Source of the DNA: Pseudomonas sp. K2I15
Lineage (GTDB): Bacteria; Pseudomonadota; Gammaproteobacteria; Pseudomonadales; Pseudomonadaceae
Direction of reading: 5' to 3'
NCBI RefSeq assembly: GCF_002204795.1
Contig: NZ_NIXO01000048.1
Coordinates: 1 to 49,591 of the forward strand
DNA: 49,591 nucleotides
The position numbers were made by a program, and so were the translations under genes. Position 1 is the stretch's first letter. Every line of letters begins with the position of its first letter. Under the pieces are notes generated by a model, which was not told the DNA's origin, did not search any database, and saw nothing but the letters and a program-made list of their open reading frames with translations. Shown here one piece after another: positions 8,290-16,659 of the stretch.

Positions 8290-9204
8290 ATGGATGGTAT
8301 ATTCCTGCAGCAACTGGTCAATGGGCTGACCCTCGGGTCGGTCTATGGCTTGATCGCCATCGGCTACACAATGGTCTATGGCATCATTGGCATGATCAAC
8401 TTCGCCCACGGCGAGGTTTATATGATTTCCGCTTACCTCGCGGCGATCAGTCTGGCACTGCTGGCTTACTTCGGCATCGAATCCTTCCCGCTGCTCATTC
8501 TTGGCACCCTGGTCTTCACCGTCGTCGTCACGGGCGTTTACGGCTGGGTCATCGAGCGTGTCGCCTACAAACCGCTGCGCAACTCCACCCGACTGGCACC
8601 GCTGATCAGCGCCATCGGTATCTCGCTGATCCTGCAGAACTACGCGCAGATCGCCCAAGGCGCCAAGCAACAAGGCATCCCGACGCTGCTGGCCGGCGCC
8701 TGGAGAGTCGACATCGGCACCGGCTTCGTGCAGTTGACCTACACCAAGGTATTTATCCTGGTGGCCGCGTTTGTCGGTATGGGCCTGCTGACCTACATCA
8801 TCAAATACACCAAGCTCGGCCGCATGTGCCGCGCGACCCAGCAAGACCGCAAGATGGCGTCGATCCTCGGCATCAACACCGACCGGGTCATCTCCTACGT
8901 ATTCGTGATTGGTGCAGCCATGGCCGCGTTGGCCGGTGTGCTGATCACCCTGAACTACGGCACGTTCGACTTCTATGCCGGCTTCATCATCGGCATCAAG
9001 GCATTTACCGCAGCGGTACTCGGCGGCATCGGTTCCCTGCCTGGGGCCATGCTGGGCGGGATCATCCTGGGTATTTCCGAGTCGCTGTTCTCGGGGTTGA
9101 TCAACTCTGACTACAAAGACGTGTTCAGTTTCTCCCTGCTGGTGGTGATCCTGATTTTCCGTCCCCAGGGCCTGCTCGGTCGCCCACTCGTGGCGAAGGT
9201 ATAA
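8290..9204 (+). CDS. livH: Branched-chain-type amino-acid ABC transporter permease LivH
   Basis: 304-residue hydrophobic inner-membrane protein beginning MDGIFLQQLVNGLTLGSVYG, the usual start of LivH/BraD permeases. The conserved MVYGIIGMINFAHGEVYM segment follows, and GGIGSLPGAMLGGIILGI lies near the C terminus. It forms half of the membrane channel with LivM and is powered by LivG/LivF. No strong ribosome-binding site precedes the ATG, so translation may depend on the leader after the hairpin. The gap to livM is 2 nt. Confidence 0.92.
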   Translation: MDGIFLQQLVNGLTLGSVYGLIAIGYTMVYGIIGMINFAHGEVYMISAYLAAISLALLAYFGIESFPLLILGTLVFTVVVTGVYGWVIERVAYKPLRNSTRLAPLISAIGISLILQNYAQIAQGAKQQGIPTLLAGAWRVDIGTGFVQLTYTKVFILVAAFVGMGLLTYIIKYTKLGRMCRATQQDRKMASILGINTDRVISYVFVIGAAMAALAGVLITLNYGTFDFYAGFIIGIKAFTAAVLGGIGSLPGAMLGGIILGISESLFSGLINSDYKDVFSFSLLVVILIFRPQGLLGRPLVAKV

Positions 9205-9206
9205 CT

Positions 9207-10484
9207 ATGTCTGCTGCCTACTCTATCGATATCAAGAAAAGTGTCGTCGATGCGGTACTCGCCGGGCTGATTTCGCTGATCGTGTTCGGTCCGATCGTCG
9301 GCGTGGTCCTCGACGGCTACAGCTTCAACCTGCAACCGGCGCGCGTCGGCATCCTGGTGGCCATTGTGATGGTCGGCCGGTTCGCCATGAGCCTGTTCCT
9401 GCAAACGCCCAAGGGCCTGCGGATTCTGCAGGGTTTTGAAAGCACCGGCTCCGGTGTGCATGTACTCAAGCCGGACTACAAATCGCGCCTGCGCTGGATC
9501 ATCCCGGCGTTGATCGTGATTGCCATCGTGTTCCCGTTCTTCGCCAACAAATACCTGCTGACCGTGGTGATCCTCGGGTTGATCTACGTGTTGCTGGGCC
9601 TGGGCCTGAACATTGTGGTGGGCCTGGCCGGGCTGCTCGACCTGGGTTACGTGGCGTTCTACGCCATCGGTGCCTACGGACTGGCGCTGGGTTATCAATA
9701 CCTCGGTTTGGGCTTCTGGTCGGTGCTGCCACTGGCGGCGATTTGTGCGGCGTTGGCGGGGTGCATACTCGGGTTCCCGGTGCTGCGAATGCATGGGGAT
9801 TACCTGGCGATCGTGACCCTGGGCTTCGGTGAAATCATCCGCCTGGTGCTGAACAACTGGCTGTCGTTTACCGGTGGCCCGAACGGCATGCCGGTGCCGT
9901 CACCGACGTTTTTCGGCCTGGAGTTTGTGCGCAAGGCGAAGGATGGCGGGGTGCCGTTCCACGAGTTCTTCGGCATCGACTACAACCCCAACTTCAAATT
10001 CCTGTTTATCTACATCGTGCTGTTCCTGGTGGTGCTGCTGGTGCTGTACATCAAGCACCGCCTGACCCGCATGCCGGTTGGCCGCGCCTGGGAAGCCTTG
10101 CGCGAAGATGAAATCGCCTGCCGTTCCATGGGCCTCAACCACGTGCTGGTGAAGCTCTCGGCGTTCACCATTGGCGCTTCCACTGCCGGTTTGGCCGGGG
10201 TGTTTTTCGCCAGCTACCAGGGCTTCGTCAACCCGTCGTCGTTCACCTTCTTCGAGTCGGCGCTGATCCTCGCCATCGTGGTGTTGGGCGGCATGGGCTC
10301 GACCGTCGGCGTGGTGATTGCCGCGTTCGTATTGACCGTTGCGCCGGAACTGCTGCGCAGCTTCTCGGAATACCGCGTGCTGCTGTTCGGCGTGTTGATG
10401 GTGGTGATGATGATCTGGCGACCACGAGGCCTGATTCGCATCAGCCGTACTGGTGTGACGCCACGCAAGGGGGTAGCGCCATGA
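9207..10484 (+). CDS. livM: Branched-chain-type amino-acid ABC transporter permease LivM
   Basis: 425-residue integral membrane permease. An extended N-terminal part of about 110 residues carries extra hydrophobic segments. The LivM core follows: YVLLGLGLNIVVGLAGLLDL, then LGFGEIIRLVLNNW and the cytoplasmic loop GRAWEALREDEIACRSMGLN that docks on the ATPases. It pairs with LivH in the inner membrane. The start is 2 nt after livH and the stop overlaps the livG start by 4 nt (ATGA), so the genes are translationally coupled. Confidence 0.92.
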   Translation: MSAAYSIDIKKSVVDAVLAGLISLIVFGPIVGVVLDGYSFNLQPARVGILVAIVMVGRFAMSLFLQTPKGLRILQGFESTGSGVHVLKPDYKSRLRWIIPALIVIAIVFPFFANKYLLTVVILGLIYVLLGLGLNIVVGLAGLLDLGYVAFYAIGAYGLALGYQYLGLGFWSVLPLAAICAALAGCILGFPVLRMHGDYLAIVTLGFGEIIRLVLNNWLSFTGGPNGMPVPSPTFFGLEFVRKAKDGGVPFHEFFGIDYNPNFKFLFIYIVLFLVVLLVLYIKHRLTRMPVGRAWEALREDEIACRSMGLNHVLVKLSAFTIGASTAGLAGVFFASYQGFVNPSSFTFFESALILAIVVLGGMGSTVGVVIAAFVLTVAPELLRSFSEYRVLLFGVLMVVMMIWRPRGLIRISRTGVTPRKGVAP

Positions 10485-11356
10485 GCAAGGAAGTCGTCCT
10501 CTCTGTGGAACACCTGATGATGCACTTCGGTGGCATCAAGGCCTTGAGCGATGTAAGCCTTAAGGTCAAACGCAACTCGATCTTCGCCCTGATCGGCCCC
10601 AACGGCGCCGGCAAGACCACGGTGTTCAACTGCCTCACCGGTTTCTACAAGGCCAGTGGCGGCAAGATCGAACTCAATGTGCGCGGCAAGCAGACCAACG
10701 TGATCCAGTTGCTCGGCGAGCGCTTCAAGGCCACCGACTTTGTGTCACCGAAAAGCTTCGTCAGCCGGGTGTTCTACAAAATGTTCGGCGGCACCCACCT
10801 GGTGAACCGTGCAGGCCTGGCGCGTACTTTCCAGAACATTCGCCTGTTCAAGGAAATGTCGGTGGTGGAGAACCTGCTGGTGGCCCAGCACATGTGGGTC
10901 AACCGCAACATGCTGGCGGGCATCCTCAACACTAAGGGTTACCGCAAGGCCGAAAGCGACGCCCTCGACCATGCGTTCTACTGGCTGGAAGTGGTGGACC
11001 TGGTGGACTGCGCCAACCGCCTGGCCGGCGAGCTGTCCTACGGCCAACAACGCCGCCTGGAAATCGCCCGCGCCATGTGCACCCGGCCGCAGATCATCTG
11101 CCTGGATGAGCCGGCCGCCGGCCTCAACCCGCAGGAAACCGAAGCCCTCAGCGCGATGATTCGCCTGCTGCGCGACGAACACGACCTGACGGTGGTGCTG
11201 ATCGAACACGACATGGGCATGGTGATGAGTATTTCCGACCACATCGTGGTGCTGGACCACGGCAACGTGATTGCTGAAGGCGGCCCGGAAGCGATCCGCA
11301 ACGATCCTAAGGTGATCGCGGCTTACCTGGGCGCTGATGAAGAGGAGCTGGTATGA
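10481..11356 (+). CDS. livG: Branched-chain-type amino-acid ABC transporter ATPase LivG
   Basis: 291-residue ABC ATPase. Walker A GPNGAGKT is at about 39-46, signature LSYGQQRRLE, Walker B IICLDEPAAGLNPQE and the switch histidine in VVLIEHDMGMVMSI. The long insert between Walker A and the Q-loop (residues about 60-110) is normal for LivG. It overlaps livM and livF by 4 nt at each end. With LivF it forms the ATPase pair of the importer. Confidence 0.93.
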   Translation: MSKEVVLSVEHLMMHFGGIKALSDVSLKVKRNSIFALIGPNGAGKTTVFNCLTGFYKASGGKIELNVRGKQTNVIQLLGERFKATDFVSPKSFVSRVFYKMFGGTHLVNRAGLARTFQNIRLFKEMSVVENLLVAQHMWVNRNMLAGILNTKGYRKAESDALDHAFYWLEVVDLVDCANRLAGELSYGQQRRLEIARAMCTRPQIICLDEPAAGLNPQETEALSAMIRLLRDEHDLTVVLIEHDMGMVMSISDHIVVLDHGNVIAEGGPEAIRNDPKVIAAYLGADEEELV

Positions 11357-12069
11357 GTGAGCCAATCCTCGAACTGAAAGACCTGGACGTGTTCTACGGC
11401 CCGATCCAGGCCCTGAAGAAAGTCTCGCTGCACATCAATGAAGGCGAAACCGTCAGCCTGATCGGCTCCAACGGCGCGGGTAAATCCACGCTGCTGATGT
11501 CGATCTTTGGCCAGCCACGGGCCGAGTCCGGGCAGATCATCTACCGCGGTGTCGACATTACCCACAAGTCGTCGCACTACATCGCCTCCAACGGCATTGC
11601 GCAGTCGCCGGAAGGGCGGCGGGTGTTCCCCGACATGACTGTCGAGGAAAACCTGCTGATGGGCACCATCCCGATTGGCGACAAGTTCGCCACCGAAGAC
11701 ATGCAGCGCATGTTTGAGCTGTTCCCACGGCTCAAGGAACGGCGTAACCAGCGGGCGATGACCATGTCCGGTGGTGAGCAACAGATGCTCGCCATCGCCC
11801 GCGCGCTGATGAGCCGGCCCAAGCTGTTGCTGCTGGACGAGCCGAGCCTGGGGTTGGCCCCGATTGTGGTGAAGCAGATCTTTTCCACGCTGCGGGAGCT
11901 GGCGTCTACCGGCATGACCATCTTCCTGGTGGAGCAGAACGCCAACCATGCGTTGCGCTTGTCGGACCGGGCATACGTGATGGTCAACGGCGAGATTCGC
12001 CTCACAGGCACCGGCAAGGAGCTGCTGGTGAATGAGGAGGTGCGTAACGCCTACCTCGGCGGGCATTAA
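11353..12069 (+). CDS. livF: Branched-chain-type amino-acid ABC transporter ATPase LivF
   Basis: 238-residue ABC ATPase. Walker A GSNGAGKS is at about 38-45, signature MSGGEQQMLAIARAL, Walker B LLLLDEPSLGLAP and switch LVEQNANHAL. It is the last gene of the operon; the start overlaps the livG stop by 4 nt. A REP element ending in seven T lies 14 nt after the stop and probably ends the transcript. Confidence 0.93.
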   Translation: MSEPILELKDLDVFYGPIQALKKVSLHINEGETVSLIGSNGAGKSTLLMSIFGQPRAESGQIIYRGVDITHKSSHYIASNGIAQSPEGRRVFPDMTVEENLLMGTIPIGDKFATEDMQRMFELFPRLKERRNQRAMTMSGGEQQMLAIARALMSRPKLLLLDEPSLGLAPIVVKQIFSTLRELASTGMTIFLVEQNANHALRLSDRAYVMVNGEIRLTGTGKELLVNEEVRNAYLGGH

Positions 12070-12082
12070 GTCGTTCGCAGGT

Positions 12083-12180
12083 CCAATGTGGGAGCGGGCT
12101 TGCTCGCGAAGGCGGTGTATCAGTCACATGTATAGACTGACACTGCGCCTTCGCGAGCAAGCCCGCTCCCACATTTTTTT
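12083..12180 (+). repeat. REP pair with T-run after livF
   Basis: Arms CCAATGTGGGAGCGGGCTTG and inverse, with a loop of about 35 nt. The right arm is followed by seven T (12174-12180), so this copy can also work as the terminator of the liv-type operon. Confidence 0.85.
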
Positions 12181-12205
12181 GCGTCGCCTGCAGGCTTTCC
12201 TGAAA

Positions 12206-12776
12206 TTGTGGACAACAAATCCAGGCACCTGCCAAAGCGCGACATATAGCCGCCGCAAATCCCTGTTTTGTCACAGTTTTGACTTGTCCCCAACCACTGT
12301 GGAACCGGCTGTGGGTAACGTGGGAGTAGCTGGCTGGAGGCCTTTGTTTTCGTGGCTTGTAGCGCGGTGGTTGTTTATTGATCAGTGACTTTTTCGCGAC
12401 CCCCCGAGGGTTTTGTCAACCTGTTTAAAGACACAGGTATATGACCGGAATATGTCACTCCGGCCTGTGGATAAGTCTGTGACTAAACTCTGGAAAGAGT
12501 GCCGCAGAGGCCGGAATGACTGGCCTGGAGCCATCGTCCTGGTTGCACCGTTTTGAACCGGGCTACATACGGCTTGGCCAAGGTCAAGCAAAAAACTTTT
12601 TGAATCGTGCTGAAAGCCTTGTATACCGCGGCTTCCAGCTTTTGCACTTGCCCCCAAAGACTGTGGACGGGGCTGTGGATAAGGTGCGCGCACATGGCTG
12701 CACGCCACGGTTTCCATGGGCTGCGCGTGGTTGGTTGAATTTTGTACAGTATGAACAGCCTTCACCTCTGTCCACA
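12206..12776. promoter_or_regulatory. Cluster of DnaA-box-like sequences in a non-coding region
   Basis: The 789 bp between livF and the next gene hold no credible ORF. They contain two perfect TGTGGATAA boxes (12466-12474, 12674-12682) and near matches TGTGGACAA (12207), TGTGGAACC (12298), TGTGGGTAA (12310), TGTGACTAA (12478), TGTGGACGG (12662) and, on the other strand, CTGTCCACA (12768). Six of these form three tandem pairs, each with starts exactly 12 bp apart (12298/12310, 12466/12478, 12662/12674). The first and third pairs are embedded in a longer diverged repeat starting CTTGTCCCCAA (12283) and CTTGCCCCCAA (12647). DnaA binding is inferred from the consensus TTATNCACA. Confidence 0.6.
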
Positions 12777-12858
12777 GCGCGTATCAGTTGCCGCCAGCCC
12801 GGCAGCCGGGCATTCTGCTGGCTGATTTTTTACCTCGTAGCCCTGCAAGGAGAACACC

Positions 12859-13626
12859 ATGTCCAATACGCTGTTTATTACTGGCGCGACCTCGGGTTTT
12901 GGCGAAGCCTGTGCCCGGCTTTTTGCCCAGGCCGGCTGGAAACTGGTGCTCACCGGTCGCCGCGCAGAGCGTCTGAACGCCCTGTGCGCCGAGCTTTCCA
13001 AGCAGACCGAAGTGCACGGCCTGGTGGTGGACGTACGTGACCGCAAGGCCATGGAAGAGGCGATCGCCAACCTGCCGCCGTCCTTCGCCACGCTGCGCGG
13101 GCTGATCAACAATGCCGGCCTGGCGGTGGGCACCGACCCTGCGCCCAAGTGCAGCCTCGACGATTGGGAAACCATGGTCGACACCAACATCAAGGGCCTG
13201 CTGACCACCACCAGCCTGCTGTTGCCGCGCCTGATCGCCCACGGCCGTGGCGCCGGCATCATCAACCTCGGCTCCATCGCCGGCAGCTACCCGTACCCGG
13301 GCAGCCACGTGTATGGCGGCACCAAGGCCTTCGTCAAACAGTTCTCGCTGAACCTGCGTTGCGACCTGCAAGGCACCGGCGTGCGCGTGACCAACATCGA
13401 GCCGGGCTTGTGCGAAAGCGAGTTCTCGCTGGTGCGCTTTGCCGGTGACCAGGCGCGTTATGACGCGACTTATGCCGGTGCCGAGCCGATCCAGCCGCAG
13501 GACATCGCGGACACAATCTTCTGGGTACTGAACACCCCGGCGCACGTGAACATCAATCGCCTGGAACTGATGCCGGTGAGCCAGACCTGGGCCGGGTTTG
13601 CGATTGAGCGGGGTGCCAAGGGCTAA
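12859..13626 (+). CDS. SDR oxidoreductase, YdfG-like (3-hydroxy acid / malonic semialdehyde type)
   Basis: 255-residue classical short-chain dehydrogenase. The cofactor motif TGATSGFG is at 8-15, NNAG follows in LINNAGLAVG, and the catalytic triad is Ser139, Tyr152 and Lys156 (YGGTK). Blocks such as DWETMVDTNIKGL, AFVKQFSLNLRCDL and PAHVNINRLELMPV match E. coli YdfG, an NADP-dependent dehydrogenase of serine, 3-hydroxy acids and malonic semialdehyde. The start is supported by AAGGAG. It appears to be transcribed alone, from the DnaA-box-rich region upstream, with a REP element behind it. The physiological substrate is unproven. Confidence 0.85.
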   Translation: MSNTLFITGATSGFGEACARLFAQAGWKLVLTGRRAERLNALCAELSKQTEVHGLVVDVRDRKAMEEAIANLPPSFATLRGLINNAGLAVGTDPAPKCSLDDWETMVDTNIKGLLTTTSLLLPRLIAHGRGAGIINLGSIAGSYPYPGSHVYGGTKAFVKQFSLNLRCDLQGTGVRVTNIEPGLCESEFSLVRFAGDQARYDATYAGAEPIQPQDIADTIFWVLNTPAHVNINRLELMPVSQTWAGFAIERGAKG

Positions 13627-13640
13627 GTACGGCAAGCTTT

Positions 13641-13736
13641 TGTGGCGAGGGAGCTTGCTCCCGCCGGGCTGCGAAGCGGCCCCAAAAAAGCCAGGGCCGC
13701 TCCGCGCCCCTGCGGGAGCAAGCTCCCTCGCCACAG
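13641..13736. repeat. REP-type inverted pair (GGCGAGGGAGC class)
   Basis: Left arm TGTGGCGAGGGAGCTTGCTC at 13641 and inverted right arm ending CTCCCTCGCCACAG near 13736. The internal sequence is itself partly self-complementary (GGGCTGCGAAGCGGCCCC). It lies just after the SDR gene. Confidence 0.88.
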
Positions 13737-13850
13737 GTTTTTTGTCAGCCTGGAAAATGCGGCAAATCGGCCAAAACAGGACATAAGGTACACTCCACCC
13801 CTGAAAACCCCGCCGCGTTGTGCGGTTCAAAGGTTTTGACAGGAGGATAT

Positions 13851-14756
13851 GTGAGTAACCGAGGTGAGCAGTCGCTGCTCAAACAATCGACGATTCTGAT
13901 GTTCGCTGTAGCGATCGCCGGGATTGTCACGGGTGTGGTGTCGGGCGCCCAATCGATTTTATTCGACGGCTTTTTCTCGCTGATCGCCACCGCCATCAAG
14001 GTGTTGATGCTGATCACGGCCAAGCTGATCGCCAAGAAAAGCAACGAACGTTTCCAGTTCGGCTATTGGCACCTGGAGCCCATGGTGCTGTTGATCGAAG
14101 GCAGTTTCCTGCTGTTGATCGCCATCTATGCGTTTCTCAACGGTGTGTTCGGCATTATCAATGGCGGGCGCGATATCGAGTTGGGTTTGGTGATTATCTA
14201 CGCGGCGGTGTTCACCGTCGTCGAATTCGCCTATTTCTTCTACGTGCGTTACCGCAATCGCACGCTCAAGTCGTCGCTGATCCAGTTCGACAACATCAGC
14301 TGGCTGGTGGACGCGATGCTGTCGGTGGGGCTGCTGGTGAGCTTCCTGGCCGCCTTGTTGCTCAAGTCCCAGGGCTATGGGCAATGGGCGGTGTATGTCG
14401 ACCCGTTGATCCTGATCCTGCTGGCGTTGAGCATGCTGGCGCCGGCCTTCAAGATCCTGCGCCCGGCGCTACGCGACGTGCTGGGGATTGTGCCGGACCA
14501 ACTGGACGGCAAGGTGCGCGAAGTGATGGATGCGGCCCAGGCCAAACATGGTTTCGACGACTACGTGTCCTACGTGCAGAAGCACGGGCGGGCGCGGTTT
14601 ATCGAGATTCATGTGGTGCTGCCGGCAGATTTCCCGGTGGCTAACGTCGCCACCCTGGACGCGCTGCGCGAAGAAATATCCACAGGACTGGGCAAGCCGG
14701 ACGCGGCGCGCTGGCTGACGATCAGTTTTACCGGGGATCGCAAATGGATTGCCTGA
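13851..14756 (+). CDS. Cation diffusion facilitator family transporter
   Basis: 301 residues from a GTG preceded by AGGAGG at 4-nt spacing. The N-terminal ~200 residues hold about six hydrophobic segments. The metal-site-type acidic residues are Asp39 (ILFDGFFSLI) and Asp147/Asp154 (QFDNISWLVDAML). The C-terminal ~90 residues form the cytoplasmic CDF domain, with HGFDDYVSYVQKHGRARFIE and EIHVVLPADFP. CDF proteins export divalent cations (Zn, Co, Fe or Mn) by proton antiport at the inner membrane. The histidines of the Zn-selective HxxxD signature are not obvious in TM2, so the metal cannot be named. It appears monocistronic, convergent with the AGE-family gene. Confidence 0.8.
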   Translation: MSNRGEQSLLKQSTILMFAVAIAGIVTGVVSGAQSILFDGFFSLIATAIKVLMLITAKLIAKKSNERFQFGYWHLEPMVLLIEGSFLLLIAIYAFLNGVFGIINGGRDIELGLVIIYAAVFTVVEFAYFFYVRYRNRTLKSSLIQFDNISWLVDAMLSVGLLVSFLAALLLKSQGYGQWAVYVDPLILILLALSMLAPAFKILRPALRDVLGIVPDQLDGKVREVMDAAQAKHGFDDYVSYVQKHGRARFIEIHVVLPADFPVANVATLDALREEISTGLGKPDAARWLTISFTGDRKWIA

Positions 14757-14767
14757 CACCGTGGTGA

Positions 14768-14857
14768 GGCCTTCGCGAGCACGCCCGCACCCACATTCGA
14801 CCCCATTCCAAAGGTGAAACTCGGTCAGTTGTGGGAGCGGGCTTGCTCGCGAAGAGG
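14768..14857. repeat. Diverged REP pair between convergent genes
   Basis: Left arm GGCCTTCGCGAGCACGCCCG carries point changes; the right arm TTGTGGGAGCGGGCTTGCTC is close to consensus. It fills the gap between the CDF and AGE-family genes. Confidence 0.75.
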
Positions 14858-14866
14858 TCCTGAAAG

Positions 14867-15988
14867 TCAGCCGAGATACTCGACCAACCCCCGGTAGCAC
14901 GTGGCCAAGTGGTAAGGCGTGGTCGACGGCATGTCCCGTCGGCTCACTTGCCCCTTGGCATCCAGGCATTCGTTCCAGCCTTTGTCGTGCAGGAAGCGCT
15001 GTTGCAGCGCCAGCAATTGGCGTTGCAGCACCGCGTTGCTGTTGGGCCGCAAGGTCAGCGCCCGCAGGTACTCGGCCTGGGCCCAGATACGTTGGGTGCC
15101 GTCGCGTACGGTGCCGTCCAGGGCCAGCATGCCGCTGACTGCGCCGGTCAGGTTATCCACACCCTTTTGCTCGGCATAGGCGAACGCTTTGTTCAGCGAT
15201 GTGTGCAATGGCGTGCCGCGCAGCAAGTCTGAAGACTCCAGCAGGAAAAACCATTCGAACTGGTGCCCCGGCTCAAACCAGTTATCCACAGCGCCCAGCG
15301 GTTTCTCCATCATCACGCCGTGTTGGCGGTCGATGAAGCGCTTCTGCATGGCGTTCGCCAGGTCCAGCAACGCGTCTTGGGTGATGGCGTCTTCACGCAC
15401 GGCGAGCGTGGCGAGGAAGCCTTCGGCGAGGTGCATCAACGGGTTTTGCAGGGGGCCGGACTTGAGCGACGACCAATTACGTTCCAGCACCGCTTCGTAC
15501 AGGCCGTCGCCGGTGGCGAAGCGTTCGGCGACCACTTCCAGGGCGGCATCGAGCACCGACTCCACCAGCGATTCACGCACCTTGGCCCAATAGTGGGCGC
15601 AGGCGAAGATGATGAAGGCGTGGGTGTAGAGGTCTTTGCGTTTATCCAGCGGCTTGCCGTGGGCGTCGATGCTGTAGAACCAGCCGCCGTGCTCGGCGTC
15701 GTGGAAGTGCCGCTGCAGTGAACGGAACAGCGCCGCCGCGCGCTCTTCGGCAAAGGCTGCACCGGGCTCGCCGATCAGGCTGGCGAACAGGTACAACTGC
15801 CGTGCGCAGGCCATGGCGCGGTAGCGTTGCGGGGGCAATGGCCGATGGTCGGCGTCCAGGGCTTCATAAGGCAACGCCAGGTCGGCATTCCAGCCCGGGC
15901 CTTGCCAGAGCGGCACGATCAGGTCGTTGAAATGCGTCAACACAGCGGTCAATTGAGGCTTGAGGGCGGAGCTTGGAGCGATGGGCAT
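14867..15988 (-). CDS. AGE-superfamily (N-acylglucosamine 2-epimerase-like) sugar isomerase
   Basis: 373 residues, predicted (alpha/alpha)6 barrel. The AGE pattern is present: RYRAMACARQLYLFA, HDAEHGGWFYSIDAHGKPLD, KDLYTHAFIIFACAHY, LMHLAEGFLA, EPGHQFEWFFLLE and RIWAQAEYLRAL. The histidines in YTHAF and GHQFEW are at positions used for catalysis in YihS and mannose isomerases. A likely role is mannose-fructose type interconversion, but the family also has epimerases. The ATG at 15988 lies inside the 3' end of the upstream hupE-like frame (40-nt overlap) and has no clear ribosome-binding site. The overlap may result from extension of the upstream gene rather than from the natural start. Confidence 0.8.
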   Translation of the reverse strand: MPIAPSSALKPQLTAVLTHFNDLIVPLWQGPGWNADLALPYEALDADHRPLPPQRYRAMACARQLYLFASLIGEPGAAFAEERAAALFRSLQRHFHDAEHGGWFYSIDAHGKPLDKRKDLYTHAFIIFACAHYWAKVRESLVESVLDAALEVVAERFATGDGLYEAVLERNWSSLKSGPLQNPLMHLAEGFLATLAVREDAITQDALLDLANAMQKRFIDRQHGVMMEKPLGAVDNWFEPGHQFEWFFLLESSDLLRGTPLHTSLNKAFAYAEQKGVDNLTGAVSGMLALDGTVRDGTQRIWAQAEYLRALTLRPNSNAVLQRQLLALQQRFLHDKGWNECLDAKGQVSRRDMPSTTPYHLATCYRGLVEYLG

Positions 15989-16635
15989 CGGCTGGCGTCG
16001 TCACGGCAGGGGGTGATTGCGCGACATGGTATCAGGCTTGGGATAGATGTTGGCTTTGAGACCGCCTTCGCGAGCAAGCAAACCCCAGTCGCCGCCGAAG
16101 CGGCACCGGCAACCCGCACCAACGGCGCTGCAGCCGCCGGCAGGAAGCGCACCACGGCATAACCTGCCGCATGCAGAACCGCCGTCGCACCGACAAACCC
16201 AGCCGCATACGCCCAAGGGCTGGACATGTCCGGCAGCTCCAAACCATGAGCCACACCATGGAACAGCGCAAACAGCGCAGTCGCCGCCACCGCCACGAAC
16301 AATGGCGGCCGTACCGCCAGCGCCACCGCCAGGCCCAGCGCCAGCACCGATGCGGCAATCCCGCTTTCCAGCGCCGGCAGTTCAAGCCCTTCAAAGCCCA
16401 ACATCCCGCCGATCAACATGGTGCCGACAAAGGTGCAAGGCAGCGCCCAGCGTGCCGCGCCTTTCTGTTGAGCGGCCCACAGGCCCACGGCGACCATTGC
16501 CAGCAAATGGTCGATGCCACTCAATGGGTGACTGATACCGGCCACCAGGCCGTTGTCGCCATGGCCGGGGTGGGCGAAGGCGAGGGCGGGTGTAAGCAGC
16601 AATGCTGCGGCAGCGAAAAGTGTATTGAGGCGCAT
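15949..16635 (-). CDS. HupE/UreJ-family membrane protein with an unusual C-terminal tail
   Basis: 228 residues. A signal-like N terminus (1-21, ending ALAFA) is followed by HPGHG, the HupE/UreJ hallmark, then HPLSGIDHLLAMVAVGLWA and about six membrane segments. The family is proposed to bring nickel or cobalt across the membrane. Its place directly after ureG (24 nt) supports nickel supply for urease. The conserved family region ends at about residue 190 (GVCLLA). The last ~38 residues (KAVSKPTSIPSL onward, Pro/Ser-rich) are encoded by a half REP element and the sequence beyond it, so they are probably not native. The frame then overlaps the AGE gene by 40 nt. Confidence 0.82.
   Translation of the reverse strand: MRLNTLFAAAALLLTPALAFAHPGHGDNGLVAGISHPLSGIDHLLAMVAVGLWAAQQKGAARWALPCTFVGTMLIGGMLGFEGLELPALESGIAASVLALGLAVALAVRPPLFVAVAATALFALFHGVAHGLELPDMSSPWAYAAGFVGATAVLHAAGYAVVRFLPAAAAPLVRVAGAASAATGVCLLAKAVSKPTSIPSLIPCRAITPCRDDASRCPSLQAPPSSLN
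16061..16086 (-). repeat. Single REP half-element inside the 3' end of the hupE-like gene
   Basis: On the minus strand GCTTGCTCGCGAAGGCGGT matches one arm of the common REP class. It lies in the reading frame, and the encoded LLAKAVS marks the point where the protein leaves the normal HupE length. Confidence 0.7.
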
Positions 16636-16659
16636 GGACAGGCTCCTTGTTGGGGTTGA

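Noticed and set aside
12206..12776. Reading the DnaA-box cluster as the chromosomal origin
   Set aside because: No dnaA, dnaN, recF, gyrB, rpmH or parAB genes are nearby, and there is no clear AT-rich unwinding element next to the boxes.
12516..13040. 174-codon plus-strand frame across the DnaA-box region
   Set aside because: It runs into the SDR gene in another frame, has no ribosome-binding site and consists of low-bias sequence; the region is better explained as non-coding.
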